A stretch of DNA of 64,000 nt from the NCBI GenBank assembly GCA_027604685.1, contig JADHYX010000021.1:537-64536 (forward strand), written 5' to 3'. The notes below the pieces were generated by a model. The model saw nothing but the letters and a program-made list of their open reading frames with translations, made no database searches and was not told the origin of the DNA. This document shows, one piece after another, positions 22,115-35,500 of this stretch; the first letter of the stretch is position 1, and each line of letters begins with the position of its first letter. The stretch is from Lobulomyces angularis (taxonomy: Eukaryota; Chytridiomycota; Chytridiomycetes; Lobulomycetales; Lobulomycetaceae). The translations under genes were made by a program, and so were the position numbers.

Positions 22115-25100
22115 TTAATCCTGGAAATTTTCCACCCTGCTTTTGAACGGGGTATCTTGCATATTTCTTTTGAGTGCTCTTGGCAATTTACTAATAATTT
22201 TTTGTTGCTGAAGGCTTCCAGTAGAACTAATAATATTTGTTTTGAACGGAGTTGATACATTGCTATCTGTGCAGTTCATATTTTCAGAATTTTCAACAAA
22301 ATTTACTTCTGCATTAGTTGATTCCTCGTTTAAAACTATATTACTGCTTCTTTGGGTGTTGGGTTCAATTTCGACATCTACAAAAAACGAATCCACGTCT
22401 TCTTCCGAATCCAAGTCAATGTTTTTAAAATTTGCGTCTTGAACACCTAAGAAGGAATCTGAATATGTCTTGGAATTATTTGATATTAAACTTATTTTTC
22501 TAAAATCGTCCGAATTTATTTCCTCATCATTGAACACATCTTCATCAAGTCCTTTCCTTTTTCTATATTTTGATAAAATAACAGTATGTGGTGCAGCTAA
22601 TTTCCAGACTTTTGGTACACTAGTTTTTTTTAAAATTCAATTAAAAATGATGCAAAATGCGTCATACTTAATAAACTTCTTTTTGGGGGTATATCCGGTA
22701 ACTCGATCCACCTCAAGTTTATTAAAGTTAATTTCCTTAGTTAATTCTTCGATGTTTTCCTTTAAACCATATTCAATAATTTCACTACAAGTTTTACTGT
22801 TTTCCAAGATCTTTGTTTTTTTTTGTAAAAAAGTTATTTTTCCGGAATATTAATAATGACTCACCAGATTCGAAATTTCTTTGGTTTTAAGTGTGAAGTT
22901 TGTATGAGACTCATCAATAGTATCATCGAAGGAGGATTTTTGTTTCTCAAAAAAGTTTTTGTTTTCATTCAAATTGGCTTCAAACTGAATTTTAAATTCT
23001 TCACCCGTTTTTAACCCTTAAATATAAAAATTAAAAAGCAAAGTGTATTAGTATAATAATGAAATTGAAAACCTTTTTCACAGTGTGCATCAAATTTGCC
23101 TACACTTTTTCTAAAAAAATCTGTAAATTGAAGAAGGTTTTGTTTAAGAGCATCTTGATTGGAACAAAAATTTGATTTTAAACTTTCAAAAGATTCCTTA
23201 TTTTTCTACAATTATAAAAATAAAATTATTTAAAAGAGCAACAAAATTGTATACCTCAAAACCGTATTTAAAACTTTCTTCCAATATGCATAAATTGCTC
23301 GCGTAAACTTCTTTTAATTTAGTATTGTTTAACAATAGCTCCTCCTCAAATGAATTAATTTTTGTTTTTAAAGTATTTAATTTAGTTTGATTTCGTTCAC
23401 TGCTCTCTTTATCTATATTTGATATTTTCAATAAAGTTTCTTCATTTTCATGCTCGATTTGTTCCAATGCAGCAAGAAAATTACGTTTTATGTCCTCGTT
23501 TCTCTTTTTACTTTTTATTCTTTCTTCTTTAATGAGTTCCCTCAGTTTTGTGTTTTCATTCTTTATTTCTTCAAGTTGGCCATCAATATCACGATGCAAA
23601 TTTTGATTGTTAATAGTGCAAAGCTGAAACTGTTTTTCTGTATCATTTTGTTCGCACTCTAGGTAGTTTCGCAGAAAGGTTTGTAAATTAACCATCCAAC
23701 TGCTTAATTCCGCTTCAAAAAGTTTGAAAATATGGTCAAAAGATTTAGTACACTTAGCATTATCATTGTCTATTTCTGTTAAACTTGTTCCAACTTCGTG
23801 AGCAAAATTTTTTAAATCTTTCATAAACTCTTCAAAAATACTGTCGAATGTTGTATGCTCGTTCTTTTTGTTGACCTGCAATTTAACTTGAAAAGAAGTC
23901 AATTTATTTAAAAATGAATTAAACCAAATTATGTAATTTGAGGAGTTCTAGGTAAAAAAAAATTAATAAAAAAAAAATAAAAAAAAAAAATTTAAATACA
24001 TTTTCTTCAACGTTCACTAAATCATATAGATTCAATTCTAAATTCTTTTCATAATTTAAACTGTGGTTCTTCATTTTCTTTAATATTTCATCCAATGACT
24101 GTATTTTTTTTAGCAAATCCAATTGAAAATTTTTGAATAAAAACAAATTATCATTCTCCAAATTCTTTTTTCTTTCTATAAAAAGTATCAGTTGCTTTAA
24201 TAGAAGGCTTTATCAAAGAACTTTTTACCAATTTTATTAAACAATCCTTCTAAATCATTAACAGTTGAGTCCAGTGAAAGGCTTAACCCAGAGGCTAGAG
24301 AATGCAGCCTTTTTTCAGATTTGGCATACACATTAGATAAAAGCTTTTGTTCTCTAAATCTTCTTTCAATAACTGAAAGTTCATCTAAAGCTCTTCTTAA
24401 CCCAATTTTTTTTTCTTCAAGTTCCGTCTGTTAAAGAAGAATAAATGAACAGACATTTTTTTATTTTACATTGGCAATATCCAGCAGAACATTTTTTTCG
24501 CTCAATAATTGAATATTTTCTTTATGCTTTAACTCTAAAATATTAAAAAGTTCCTCTTTTTGCTGAAGAATCTTAGAAAAGTCCTCCAATTGATCAGATT
24601 TACATAAGTTGTCTTCCATTAAAGTTTGGTAGTTTTGTTGACTCATGAAAACTCCATTTTTTTCTCTAGTGGCATTCAAATCCGCTTTAAGTCTCTCGAT
24701 TTCATTCACATACTCCCTGATTAATGTTTTTTTTGTCATCTTTTGATTTATTTCCGGCTTATTTCGGATATTTTTTGCCCTATGTGCCTTTAATGAAATT
24801 TAACTTTTAATTTTCAAATGAAAAGAATTTACATAATCTAATGTAGAAATTGATTCCTCAATGTTTGACTTAGCAGGTGAAACAGCAGCAATGATACATG
24901 TTTTAGTTTTTCCTATTTAACATTTGGATTTTAGACTGATGAAATTGTTACTTACCGCCTAAGGAGTCCTGCAGTAATCTAGTAAGTCTACTTTCTCTAT
25001 ATGGAATGTGCGGCGTCCTGTCAACCAATGCGTTGATTACCCTTCCCAAAGTCAATCTATTAAGCAAGAATTAGACTTTTAAAAACAAATCAATATAAAT

Positions 25101-26242
25101 ACAGTGATTGATTTATTTTACCAGCTTCCACTGCTCGTTTATCAAGAGCACCACTTCTTCCAATGTTTTCACTACCGGCTAGATCTACCAAATTTAATTT
25201 TCCAATTTTCAGCAGCTCTTCTCCGTCGGAAGTGGCTTCTTTAATGTGAACCGTAATTGAAAAAATGCAATGCGAACGACTACAAAAAAAATTACAGAAA
25301 ATCAAAAAAAATTGTTTTGCTTTACCTAGAGCTTTCATTCATTTTTGTGCTTGCCGTCTGCCTCTTACTAGCACCCCTTTGTAATATGGAGATGACATCC
25401 TCACAATTTTTTACTAAAACTTCTTCCAAGCCTTGAATTAATACAGACCCTTTTCTATTCAAATCATCAAAGATTTTTAATTTTTTTTGTTCAGGTTTGG
25501 TAGTATCTGTGGCAATTTCATCAACGGAAAGCAAGTCCTTCAATTCTTCATTATACAATTCAACATAGGAAACTCGGAAAGAATATTCTGTTTTTGAATA
25601 CTCTAGACGATTAAATAATTGATATAGAGTTCTAGGTATGATTCCGGCCTTAATTTGAATTACAATTAAAATTTGAGTTAGTTAGCACTTAGCGAAAGCA
25701 ATATCATTTTTTGTTACATTGTAGCCTTGGACATCCGATAAGTCACCTTCCATTGTAAAAGTTTTTCCAGATCCAGTTTGGCCTAGAGACCATTAAAAAT
25801 TAAAAGAAGTTTCTACAAACCATAAGCAAAAATAGTACAGTTGTAACCCAGTAAAACCTCTTCTAGCATGCTCGATACAACTTGTTCAAAAACATACTCT
25901 TGTGAAGATTCTGGACCAAACACCTACGAAAGAAATGAAAGTGAAAATGAGCGGTGGAATTTGACAATACTTTATCAAAACTATAGGTTTTATGCTGAAT
26001 TTCATTGTTTTGCAGCTTCAAATTAATCTGATTTCCTTTGGTACCTTGGGGAGCTATCCAAACTTGACTGTTTTCTCTTATTTCTTTTTGATTTCTTGGC
26101 CCTTAGATAAGAAGGATTACGGTAAATAAAAAAAAATCTTTGTAGCTTACTAATTCGAACAACAACTAAATTTGAATATGATAATCAATTTTCAAATATT
26201 TGTTTTAATATTGTTACCTTGTATGTTAGTTTCTTTTTCCAT
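22115..26242 (-). CDS. KIF11: Kinesin-5 mitotic motor (BimC/Cut7/Eg5)
   Basis: Seventeen exons: 26242-26218, 26165-26151, 26101-25971, 25923-25821, 25782-25718, 25648-25326, 25279-25103, 25056-24956, 24912-24833, 24787-24470, 24427-24229, 24175-24000, 23947-23255, 23205-23073, 23016-22865, 22810-22668, 22619-22115. They encode 1112 residues. Bipolar plus-end motor that slides spindle microtubules apart. The N-terminal motor starts NIQVVVRIRPRNQKE and shows the P-loop GQTGSGKT (residues 92-99), [13 protein letters not shown] (switch I), [11 protein letters not shown] (switch II) and [14 protein letters not shown] long coiled coil follows. A BimC box, [17 protein letters not shown] with a Cdk-type Thr-Pro, is near residue 940, as in Eg5. 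The tail is acidic with further TPFK sites. Exon 2 is only 15 nt. Confidence 0.95.
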
Positions 26243-26816
26243 TTCCTCTTCCTGAAAACCCTCGTTAAAGTTTTCCTATTTAATTTTGGAAAGGTGCATA
26301 AAATAATTACATATTATATTTCAAAAAAGAAAATTATGGATCAAACGTGTATGAAGTCTATAGCTTTTTCTTTAAGCGGACAATATTTTTAAAAGAAGAT
26401 GGAGCAAATAATAATTTTTTAGTTGCTGCTTTAACATTTAATTTTTGTGATTCAATTTTTTTTTGGAATAAATACTTCAACGATATAAAATATATTATAA
26501 TAAAAGAAATTAAACAAATAATAATTCGAGAGCTATTGTAAAACATCTATCCTTTAAAATTCAATTTTTTTTTGAGATAACTTAAGCTGAATAACCAATG
26601 TTCAGTAGTTACTAGTATTCGCATTTTTTTTAAATGAAATATTCAGGATTGGGTGAGTTTTGTGGTGAGCTCCTTTTCATTTATTGAAAATAGCCAGCCA
26701 CATAAGCGCCTCCGAACTTTTTTTAAAGTTTACTTTCAATTATTCCCAACTTTAACTAACTGCTTCCAACTCTCATACTTTCAATATTTTGTAGTATTAT
26801 TAAACTAAGGGTTTCA
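26243..26816. other. Divergent promoter region, kinesin-5 / Zds-like
   Basis: 574 bp. A 64-codon plus-strand frame at 26347-26541 has no ATG start and no recognisable content. Both flanking genes are predicted mitotic, so co-regulation is possible but no specific site could be identified. Confidence 0.45.
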
Positions 26817-29351
26817 ATGTCTAATTCTACCTCCTCAAACTCCATGAACTCTTTGTCAAAAAAAGCTAACCTTCATAAAAAGTTAAGTAGTGCTTTTTTC
26901 AAATTTGTGAAAGTTGACAAAACTAGTAAACTGGAATATAATACGTAATTTAATTTGATAATTGATGTTTATTTTTAATTTTTGTGGTTTCTTTACAACT
27001 CTAGGTTTGGCAGAAATCAGTTTGAACAGCGGCATCTTAAAAGAGAGAGTTACTCTACACCATCTTCTTTTTTAAAAATATCTTTAACTAGTCCTAATGA
27101 AGAAATATCTAACACCAAAATTTGTCCTTCTAATAAACCTGACTCTCAAGTTGACAATAAAGTGTATGAAAAACATTTCATGTTTATTTGTTAAAAATGT
27201 AAACTATTTTTTTCTCCACCATTTTAGTAATAAACTGCCTATTGCTGAATTCAATGGGGAAAGGAAAAGAAATTTAATGGAAGAAACAGCGAAGTTTGTT
27301 GATCATGATACTAGGCTGAATAATGAAAGTACAAGTTCAGTGGACCGTTATTTTGCATCAAACAATACCCCTGTCGCACAGTCGAATAGTGACTCCTCTG
27401 CAAATAATGTAACAAACTACTAATTTTTTTTTTAAATTGGAATTAACTTTTAATTAGCCTCCCACTTCTCCAACAGATCCAGACTTTTTCTCATCTAAAA
27501 GAAGATCGCTCTCTCAAAGCTTAGCCTCCCCAAATCAATTATGGGTTCCAGCGCATGCACATCCAGAGATAAACCCTGCTGACTTTAAAAGCTGGATCTC
27601 GTCAAGGTGGATGGATGCTGGAGTGACCGATACAAACATTAATTTAGCGAAAAGGTCTTCATTAAAGAGAAGTAAAAGCTTTATTGAAAATGCTTTAGTT
27701 TTGGACAAAGTTGATCCTAGTTCAACCAATGAAGAGGAAATATCAGTTGTGATGGAAAAGCTTGAGGATGAAATGAAAAATTGTGACGTTATAAAGAACT
27801 TACCAGATACCCCTAATACTAATAATAATGATGCGATTTTAACAGTCGAACATAATAATTTGAATATATTAACTAGGTCGCAAAGTTTAATTGAAAAAGG
27901 TGTAAAGCAAAATTTATTTCCTACTCCCTTAAAAAGAAGTAAAGGAATAAGAGGACATCATAATAATAGAAGGTTTTTTTTTTTATATTCTGCTCCTATT
28001 TTACTTATATTATGATAGTAAATCTTTAGATGAACGTCCAAAGGAGCTGTCTCAGCGAATTAATGCTTCTACCATATACGATACACCTCTTTCAACACCA
28101 AAAATTGTTACTGTCTCGGATCAATCCCACGAGGAAGAAACAACTAAAACATATGAAGGAAAAAGCAAACTCGAAAAGAAAAAAGGGTGGTTAAAAAAGA
28201 AATGGAAAAAACTCGCCAATTTAAGCTCTCCGCAAGTTCGAATAGACTTTAATGATGGCAGAACAATCAGTTTAGAAGAAGAATACGATGAAGACGTATA
28301 TCCTGAGTTGCCCTCGGAATTTACCCAAAATGGAGTTCAACGGTTACCAATGGAATTAGAAAAGTTTGTTTATCAGTTATCACATCAAAAACTGTCTGTT
28401 AGAGGGCGACCACTTGCAGAGCAGGTCATAATTAGTAATCTGATGTTATACATTATCAGTGTCCATGCTGACATTACCTTAAATAGAAATCCGAGAAAGA
28501 GAGGCAAACACAGAGGGAAGAAAATGATAACGGAAATGAAGAACACTGATGAAAAAGCTTTGGATGAAGAAAATGGATTTAAAAAGGAATCTGATAACAA
28601 AAATATTAGTGACAGTGGCTGTAAATATATCGAAACAATGGATTTGGAAAGAAATGAAGTACCTTTAAGAAAAGAGAGCTTGAATATGACTGAAGTTTTA
28701 CCTGATTTAGATGTGGAGAAAATTTCCAGTAAAAACTGTACAATCAATGTTGAATTACCTTTTAATGCCAATAAAGAAGTTAAGAAGCTGGATTTGGATG
28801 ATGAGTTTGAAAAAAAAATTTTGAGTTTTGAAGAAAGGAAAAAAATTTCAAATCCCATTTTAGAAGTTGACAAATGTAACTCTGATGCAAATGATGAAGT
28901 TCCCTTAGCTTTGTTAAAAAGCTTACATGTAAAGTAAATAATGCCCTGTGGTTTTTCAAGGAGTTGTTGCCTATTTTTGTATAGAAAATTTTGTATTAAT
29001 TATGGAATTATAACGAATATTTGTTTCCCAATTAAAAGTATAGAGTGTTTTGTTTTTAATATTATACAATAACCCAATTTATTAAAGCAACTAAATATTA
29101 ATAGTTTTGTTCATACAATATACAGGATGTAATTGTTAAATGCAATACTAATACAATGAAGGATTGATGAAGTAAACAATTTTTTTTTAAGCGATGGTGT
29201 CTTTATAGACACCACGCCAACAAACCTATTTCATAGAGTTGTGGATTTTTTATATGAAGAAAACCAAGGAAGAAATTCACCGATTAAGTTTTTGAACAAC
29301 AAGCATAATACATCAAAGAAATCTTTATTAAAATTGGTTTCAAGTAACTAA
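26817..29351 (+). CDS. Zds-like protein (PP2A/mitotic-exit regulator family)
   Basis: Exons 26817-26944, 27005-27173, 27238-27408, 27458-27972 and 28019-28937 give 633 residues ending at TAA 28937. Alternatively a donor at 28934 joins 29192-29351, giving 685 residues; I prefer this because 29192-29351 is a protein-like frame that closes. The fungal Zds family controls Cdc55-PP2A and mitotic entry or exit. Support: PxxLWVPAHAHPEINPADFKSWI near residue 190, and a C-terminal block FVYQLSHQKLSVRGRPLAEQ followed by VIISNLMLYII, resembling the Zds_C pattern (YRLSHxKLxxPxRPLxxQVxLSNxM). Serine-rich segments (RRSLSQSLASPN, RSSLKRSKSF, TRSQSLIEK) suggest phosphorylation. The region between has a basic KKKGWLKKKWKKL patch. 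Assignment rests on these motifs only; the rest is low-complexity. Confidence 0.65.
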
Positions 29352-29525
29352 AAACTTTTAAGTATAATTCATGTAATTTTTCTATTGCTTTGAATTTAAT
29401 ATTTTCATTAGATCTAAACCCACTGAAGAATTTTTATAAAATTTTTTTTTAATTATTATTTTTTTTTTTTTTTTTTTTTTAAACTTAAATTGATTTTAAC
29501 AAAAGTTTAAAAAGTATACAGTAGA

Positions 29526-32500
29526 ATGACAACACTTTTCAATCCGGTTTCGCCATATCTTTCAGGAAAAAAGGATAGTGTTAAGATCTCTACTCTACTC
29601 TTCAAAGATGGGGAAGCTCACCAAGGAATATCGTTCGGCGCTGAACGTTCCGTTGCTGGTGAATGCGTTTTTCAAACTGGTACGAATCAGTGTTTTTCTT
29701 ATCTTTATTATGCTTATGTAACTGGACTCTAACGTCTGTTTTATTTAAAAGGAATGGTTGGATATCCAGAATCATTGACAGATCCTTCTTATGAAGGGCA
29801 AATTTTAGTCTTAACGTTTCCCTTAATTGGAAATTATGGTGTTCCTGCAAGAGATGAATTAGAAAAATCTCTTGGTGACCTACCAAAATATTTTGAATCA
29901 AATCGCATTCACATTACTGCTTTAGTTGTCGGTCAGTATTCTCACGACTATTCTCACTTTCTTGCTACAAGCTCTCTTGCTACCTGGCTAAAAGAAAATA
30001 ATATTCCAGCTATTTATGGAATTGACACCAGATCTCTTACAAAAAAAATTAGAGATAATGGTTCCACTTTAGCTAAACTATTATTCCCTGGTATTTTACA
30101 TTTTAATTAGCACATGCAAACTAATTTTGTAGCCAAAGTTGGTGACAAAGCAACATCCACTCCAGAGGAGACTGTAAAATTTCCTTGGATTTCTTCATTT
30201 TCAAATCTACCTTGGCACGATCCAAATTCGGAAAATTTAGTTGCAAAAGTTTCTTGTAAAGAACCTAAACTATATAAAACTACCGAAGCTGATAATGCAG
30301 TGAAAGGACCTGATGGTAAAACACTAAAAATTTTGGCTTTAGATGTAGGGATGAAAAACAATCAAATTAGGTGTTTTTTAAAGCGAGGGGTTGACGTTAA
30401 AGTAGTTCCTTGGGACTACGACTTTCTTAAAGATAATGACTATGATGGTCTTTTTATATCCAATGGACCTGGAGATCCAACAATGGTTCAAGTTACAATT
30501 GATCGTTTATCTAAACTGTTAAAAGTAATTATTAAATATTAGTTAAAAAAAATTACTTGCTATTCAAAAATAAATGAACAAATTTATAAATAATATTTAG
30601 ATGGCAAGTAAACCAATTTTTGGTATTTGCTTAGGTCACCAGCTAATAGCTCTTGCATCAGGAGCAAAAACTCTAAAAATGAAATTTGGTAATAGAGGAC
30701 ACAACATTCCTTGTACCGATATGCACACAGGTCGATGCTACATTACTTCTCAAAACCACGGTTACGCCGTCGATTGTAAGACACTAGCACCTGGTTGGGA
30801 AGAGTATTTTGTAAATGGAAATGACGGTAGCAACGAAGGCATCATTCATACTTCTCTCCCATACTATAGTGTCCAGTTTCATCCAGAAAGTACCCCTGGC
30901 CCATTAGATACAGAGTTTTTATTTGATAAATTTATAGCAAGTTGCTTAGATTGCAAAAAAAATAACAAGTTAGTTCCGTTAGTAAAGGCAGTTCGACCTC
31001 CCCCTCCGACTCGTCATCATCCAAGAAAAGTTTTAATTTTAGGTAGTGGAGGCTTATCTATTGGTCAAGCTGGAGAATTCGACTATTCGGGTTCTCAAGT
31101 AAGCTATTTTTTTTAATGAATATTTTTACCAGATTGTTACAAAAGGCGATTAAAGCGTTAAAAGAGGAAAATATATATACCGTTTTAATTAATCCCAATA
31201 TTGCAACTATTCAAACCTCAAAAGGTTTAGCGGATAAAGTTTACTTTTTACCTGTAAATCCTGAATTTGTCAGAAAAGTTATCAAACATGAAAAACCAGA
31301 TGGTTTCTTTTATAAATAAAATATCTAAACTTTTATTTTATTCAGGTATTTATGTAACTTTTGGTGGCCAAACGGCTTTAAATGTTGGTGTTAAAATGAA
31401 AGATGAATTTACGGAATTAGGAGTCAAGGTTGTTTTCCTTTAAAGTATTACATAAATTCATTCTATACATTTTAGGTTCTCGGTACCCCAATCCATACTA
31501 TTGAGATGACTGAAGATAGAGAATTATTTGCCAGAGCAATGGAAAAAATTGGAGAAAAGTGTGCAAAATCAACTTCTGCTAATAATATGGCAGAGGCAAT
31601 TGCAGCAGGAAAGGAAATCGGATACCCCTTAATTATCAGAGCTGCCTATGCTTTAGGTGGCTTGGGATCTGGTTTTGCTCAAAATGAAAAAGAATTAATT
31701 GAGTTGTGCACAAGGTCTTTTGCAGCCAGCCCTCAAGTTTTAGTAGAAAAAAGCATGAAAGGTTGGAAAGAAATCGAGTATGAAGTTGTTCGTGATGCTT
31801 GTGATAATTGCATTACTGTTTGCAATATGGAGGTATTATCATAAATTTGTTGCTGATGTTTATTTTCTCTTTTTCGCAGAACTTCGATCCATTAGGTATT
31901 CATACAGGTGATTCGATTGTAGTAGCGCCATCGCAAACTTTAAGTGATGATGACTACATGATGTTAAGAAGGACAGCAGTAAATGTAATTAGATCCCTAG
32001 GTGTAGTAGGTGAATGTAATATCCAGTATGCTTTAAATCCGAATAGCAAAGAGTACTGCATCATTGAAGTTAACGCTCGATTAAGTAGAAGTTCCGCTTT
32101 AGCAAGTAAAGCTACTGGATATCCTTTGGTATTGAATTTGCATTAATTCATTTTTTACAGTTTCTAGGCATTTGTAGCTGCCAAACTTGGTCTAGGCATA
32201 CCGCTTACGGAGGTCAAAAATAATGTTACTAAAAAAACAATTGCTTGTTTTGAGCCTAGTTTGGATTACGTTGTCGTTAAAATTCCTAGATGGTATCACA
32301 TATCTCTTCTGGCTATCAATTGTAATCTATTTTTTTTTTTTTTAACCAAGGGATTTAAAAAAGTTTAACAGAGTCAGTACGAAAATATCCTCCCAGATGA
32401 AAAGTGTTGGTGAAGTGATGGCAATTGGTAGAACTTTTGAAGAAACGATTCAAAAAGCCATTCGTTCCGTTGATTATCACTTAAATGGATTCTCGGAATA

Positions 32501-35500
32501 TGAGTATGCAGTAGGAAAGAACTTAGATGAAGAATTACGCAATCCTTCGGATGAGCGCCTTTTCGCTATTGCAACTGCACTTCATAAAGGATATACTATT
32601 GATAAGCTTTTTGAACTTACAAATATAGATAGATGGTTTTTAAACAAACTGAAAAATATTGTTGAATTAAACAAAGAATTAACGTAAGCTTAACAACCGT
32701 TAATATTACTTTTTAATTTTGAATTTTAGTGAATATACCCCACACAATATACCAAAGGACCGTTTAATGGCAGCAAAACAATTCGGATTTTCTGATCGCC
32801 AAATTGGTATTGCATTGGGTACATCAGAACTAGCAGCAAGGAAAATTAGAACGGATCTTGGTATTATTCCCTTTGTTAAACAAATAGATACCGGTATGGA
32901 AATTTCTATTTTTTATTTTTTATTAATTATTTTATTATTTAGTTGCAGCTGAATTTCCATGTTATACTAATTATCTATATATGACTTATAATGCTAATCA
33001 GCATGATATTACTTTTGAAGAAAAAGGCGTGATGGTATTAGGAAGCGGTGTTTATCGTATCGGTAGTAGTGTAGAATTTGACTGGTGCGCCGTTAAATGC
33101 ATTAGAAGCTTACGTGAAATGAAATTGAAAACTATAATGGTAAATTATAATCCAGAAACTGTTTCGACAGATTATGATGAAGCCGATCGACTTTATTTTG
33201 AAAATTTAACACTTGAAAAAATTATGGATATTTATGAAGTTGAGCAATCCAGAGGAGTTATTGTTTCTATGGGAGGTCAAACACCCAATAATGTTGCCCT
33301 TCCTCTTCACAGAGAAAACGTAAAGATATTAGGCACTTCTCCAGAACAAATTGATACTGCTGAAAATCGCTACAAATTTTCTCGTTTAGTTGATAAAATT
33401 GGTGTTGATCAACCTCTATGGAAAGAACTAACATCATTTGAGGAAGCGAAAGCTTTTTGTGAAAAGGTTTCCTTTCCAGTTTTAGTTAGACCATCTTATG
33501 TTTTGTCTGGAGCGGCTATGAATGTTGTTTACTCCTTAGACGATTTAGAAAATTACCTTTCGTTGGCAGTTACTGTATCAAGAGAGTACCCTGTTGTCAT
33601 ATCAAAATATATTGAGGAAGCAAAAGAAATTGAATTGGACGCCGTTGCTTTGGAAGGAAAGCTTTTATACCATGTGATATCAGAGCATGTCGAAAATGCA
33701 GGAGTTCACTCTGGAGATGCCACCCTTATTCTTCCTCCGCAAGATCTTGACCCTGAAACAGTTAGAAAAATTGAAACTGCTACTAGAAAATTAGCCTTTG
33801 CTTTAAATATAACAGGGCCAATGAACATTCAGTTTTTAGCAAAAAATAATGATATTAAAATTATTGAATGCAACGTTCGAGCTTCCAGATCCTTTCCATT
33901 CTGCTCCAAAGTGCTTGGAGTTGATTTAATCGAAATGGCAACTAAAGCCATAGTCGGTCTTCCAGTTGAATCGTATCCTAAGGTGGATGAAAGGGAAAAT
34001 TATGTCGCGGTTAAAGTACCTCAATTCAGTTTTAGTAGGTTAGTTGGTGCTGACCCAATTTTAGGTGTTGATATGGCTTCCACTGGTGAAGTAGCCTGTT
34101 TTGGAAAAAACAAGTATGAGGCATACTTAAAGGCTCTTATTTCAACTGGCTTCAAACTTCCAGAAAAAAATATTTTAATATCCATTGGTTCTTTTAAAGA
34201 AAAGCAAGAGTTTTTACCATCTGTTCAAAAGTTGCATGCAATGGGATATAAACTATTTGCTACTTCTGGCACGGCTGATTTCATTTCTGAACATAACGTC
34301 CCAGTTAAATATTTAGAGACTTTGGACAATGACACATCAGAGCGCAGAGAATATTCTGTCTCCCAACATTTGGCCAACAATTTAATTGACCTTTACATAA
34401 ATTTACCTTCAAAAAATCAGTTTCGTAGACCTGCAAGTTATATGAGTCGTGGTTACAGGAGTAGAAGAATGGCTGTCGATTTTTCCGTCCCTTTAATTAC
34501 TAATATCAAATGTGCAAAACTTTTTGTGGAAGCCTTGACTCACAACTTTAAATTTGAAATTTCTTCCAACGATTTCCAATCATCGCATAACACTGTTGTT
34601 CTTCCTGGATTAATCAACATTCAATCATTTGTGCCCAAAATTTGTTCTTCTGGGAACAACAGCTTTGAAAAAGTTAGTAAAGCTTCTATTGCAGGTGGAT
34701 TCACTATTTCATGTGTCGTACCTTATGACGTAATTAACCAAGCCACATTTAATGTAGCTCAAAAAAATTTATCTGAAAATGCATTTTGTGATTTTACTCT
34801 TGGTGTTACTGCTGCTAAAGAAAACAGCACTAAATTTGGCAATTTAAACCAAGAAGCTTCTTTCCTTTACCTTCCGTTCGATGCTTCTTCTGACTTCAAA
34901 TTAAGTAATATTAGAGAATTGAGCAACCACTTAAAAAGTTGGCCAACCGATAGCCTCATTGTTGCAGATGCCAAAGATAGTAACTTAGCAAGTGTGTTAT
35001 TGTTAGCCAGTCTGCATAATCGGTCTATACACGTTACTAATGTTACTACCAAGGATGAAATTGAATTAATAGTCCTTAATAAGGAACATGGTGGAAAGGT
35101 TACTTGTGATGTCAGCATCTACAATTTATTTTTAAGTAAAGATGAAGTAAAATCAACCTCGTTAGGTCTTAATTCTGACGTGGAAGGTTTGTGGAGCAAT
35201 GTAAGCAATATTGATTGTTTCAGCATAGGGAAAGTACCACACAATGTTGCTGTTAGTGCAGGAAAAGACCCTTCGCTTGAATTTGGTTTTGAAGATGCAC
35301 TACCCCTGCTACTTTCTGTAGCAGAAGAGAGAAATTTAACAATCACTGATATAATAGATAGGTTTTATCACAACCCTAAAACTATATTCAAACTTCCTGA
35401 ACAAAAAGACACATACATTGAAGTAGAAACTGACCGTAAAAGGCTGGTACCAGCTATTGGATTTGAAAACGCAAATGCTGAGTGGTCCCCTTTTGCAGGA

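Noticed and set aside
26347..26541. 64-codon plus-strand frame between kinesin-5 and the Zds-like gene
   Set aside because: Opens with GTG, has no ATG, is Phe/Ile/Lys-rich and has no recognisable domain.
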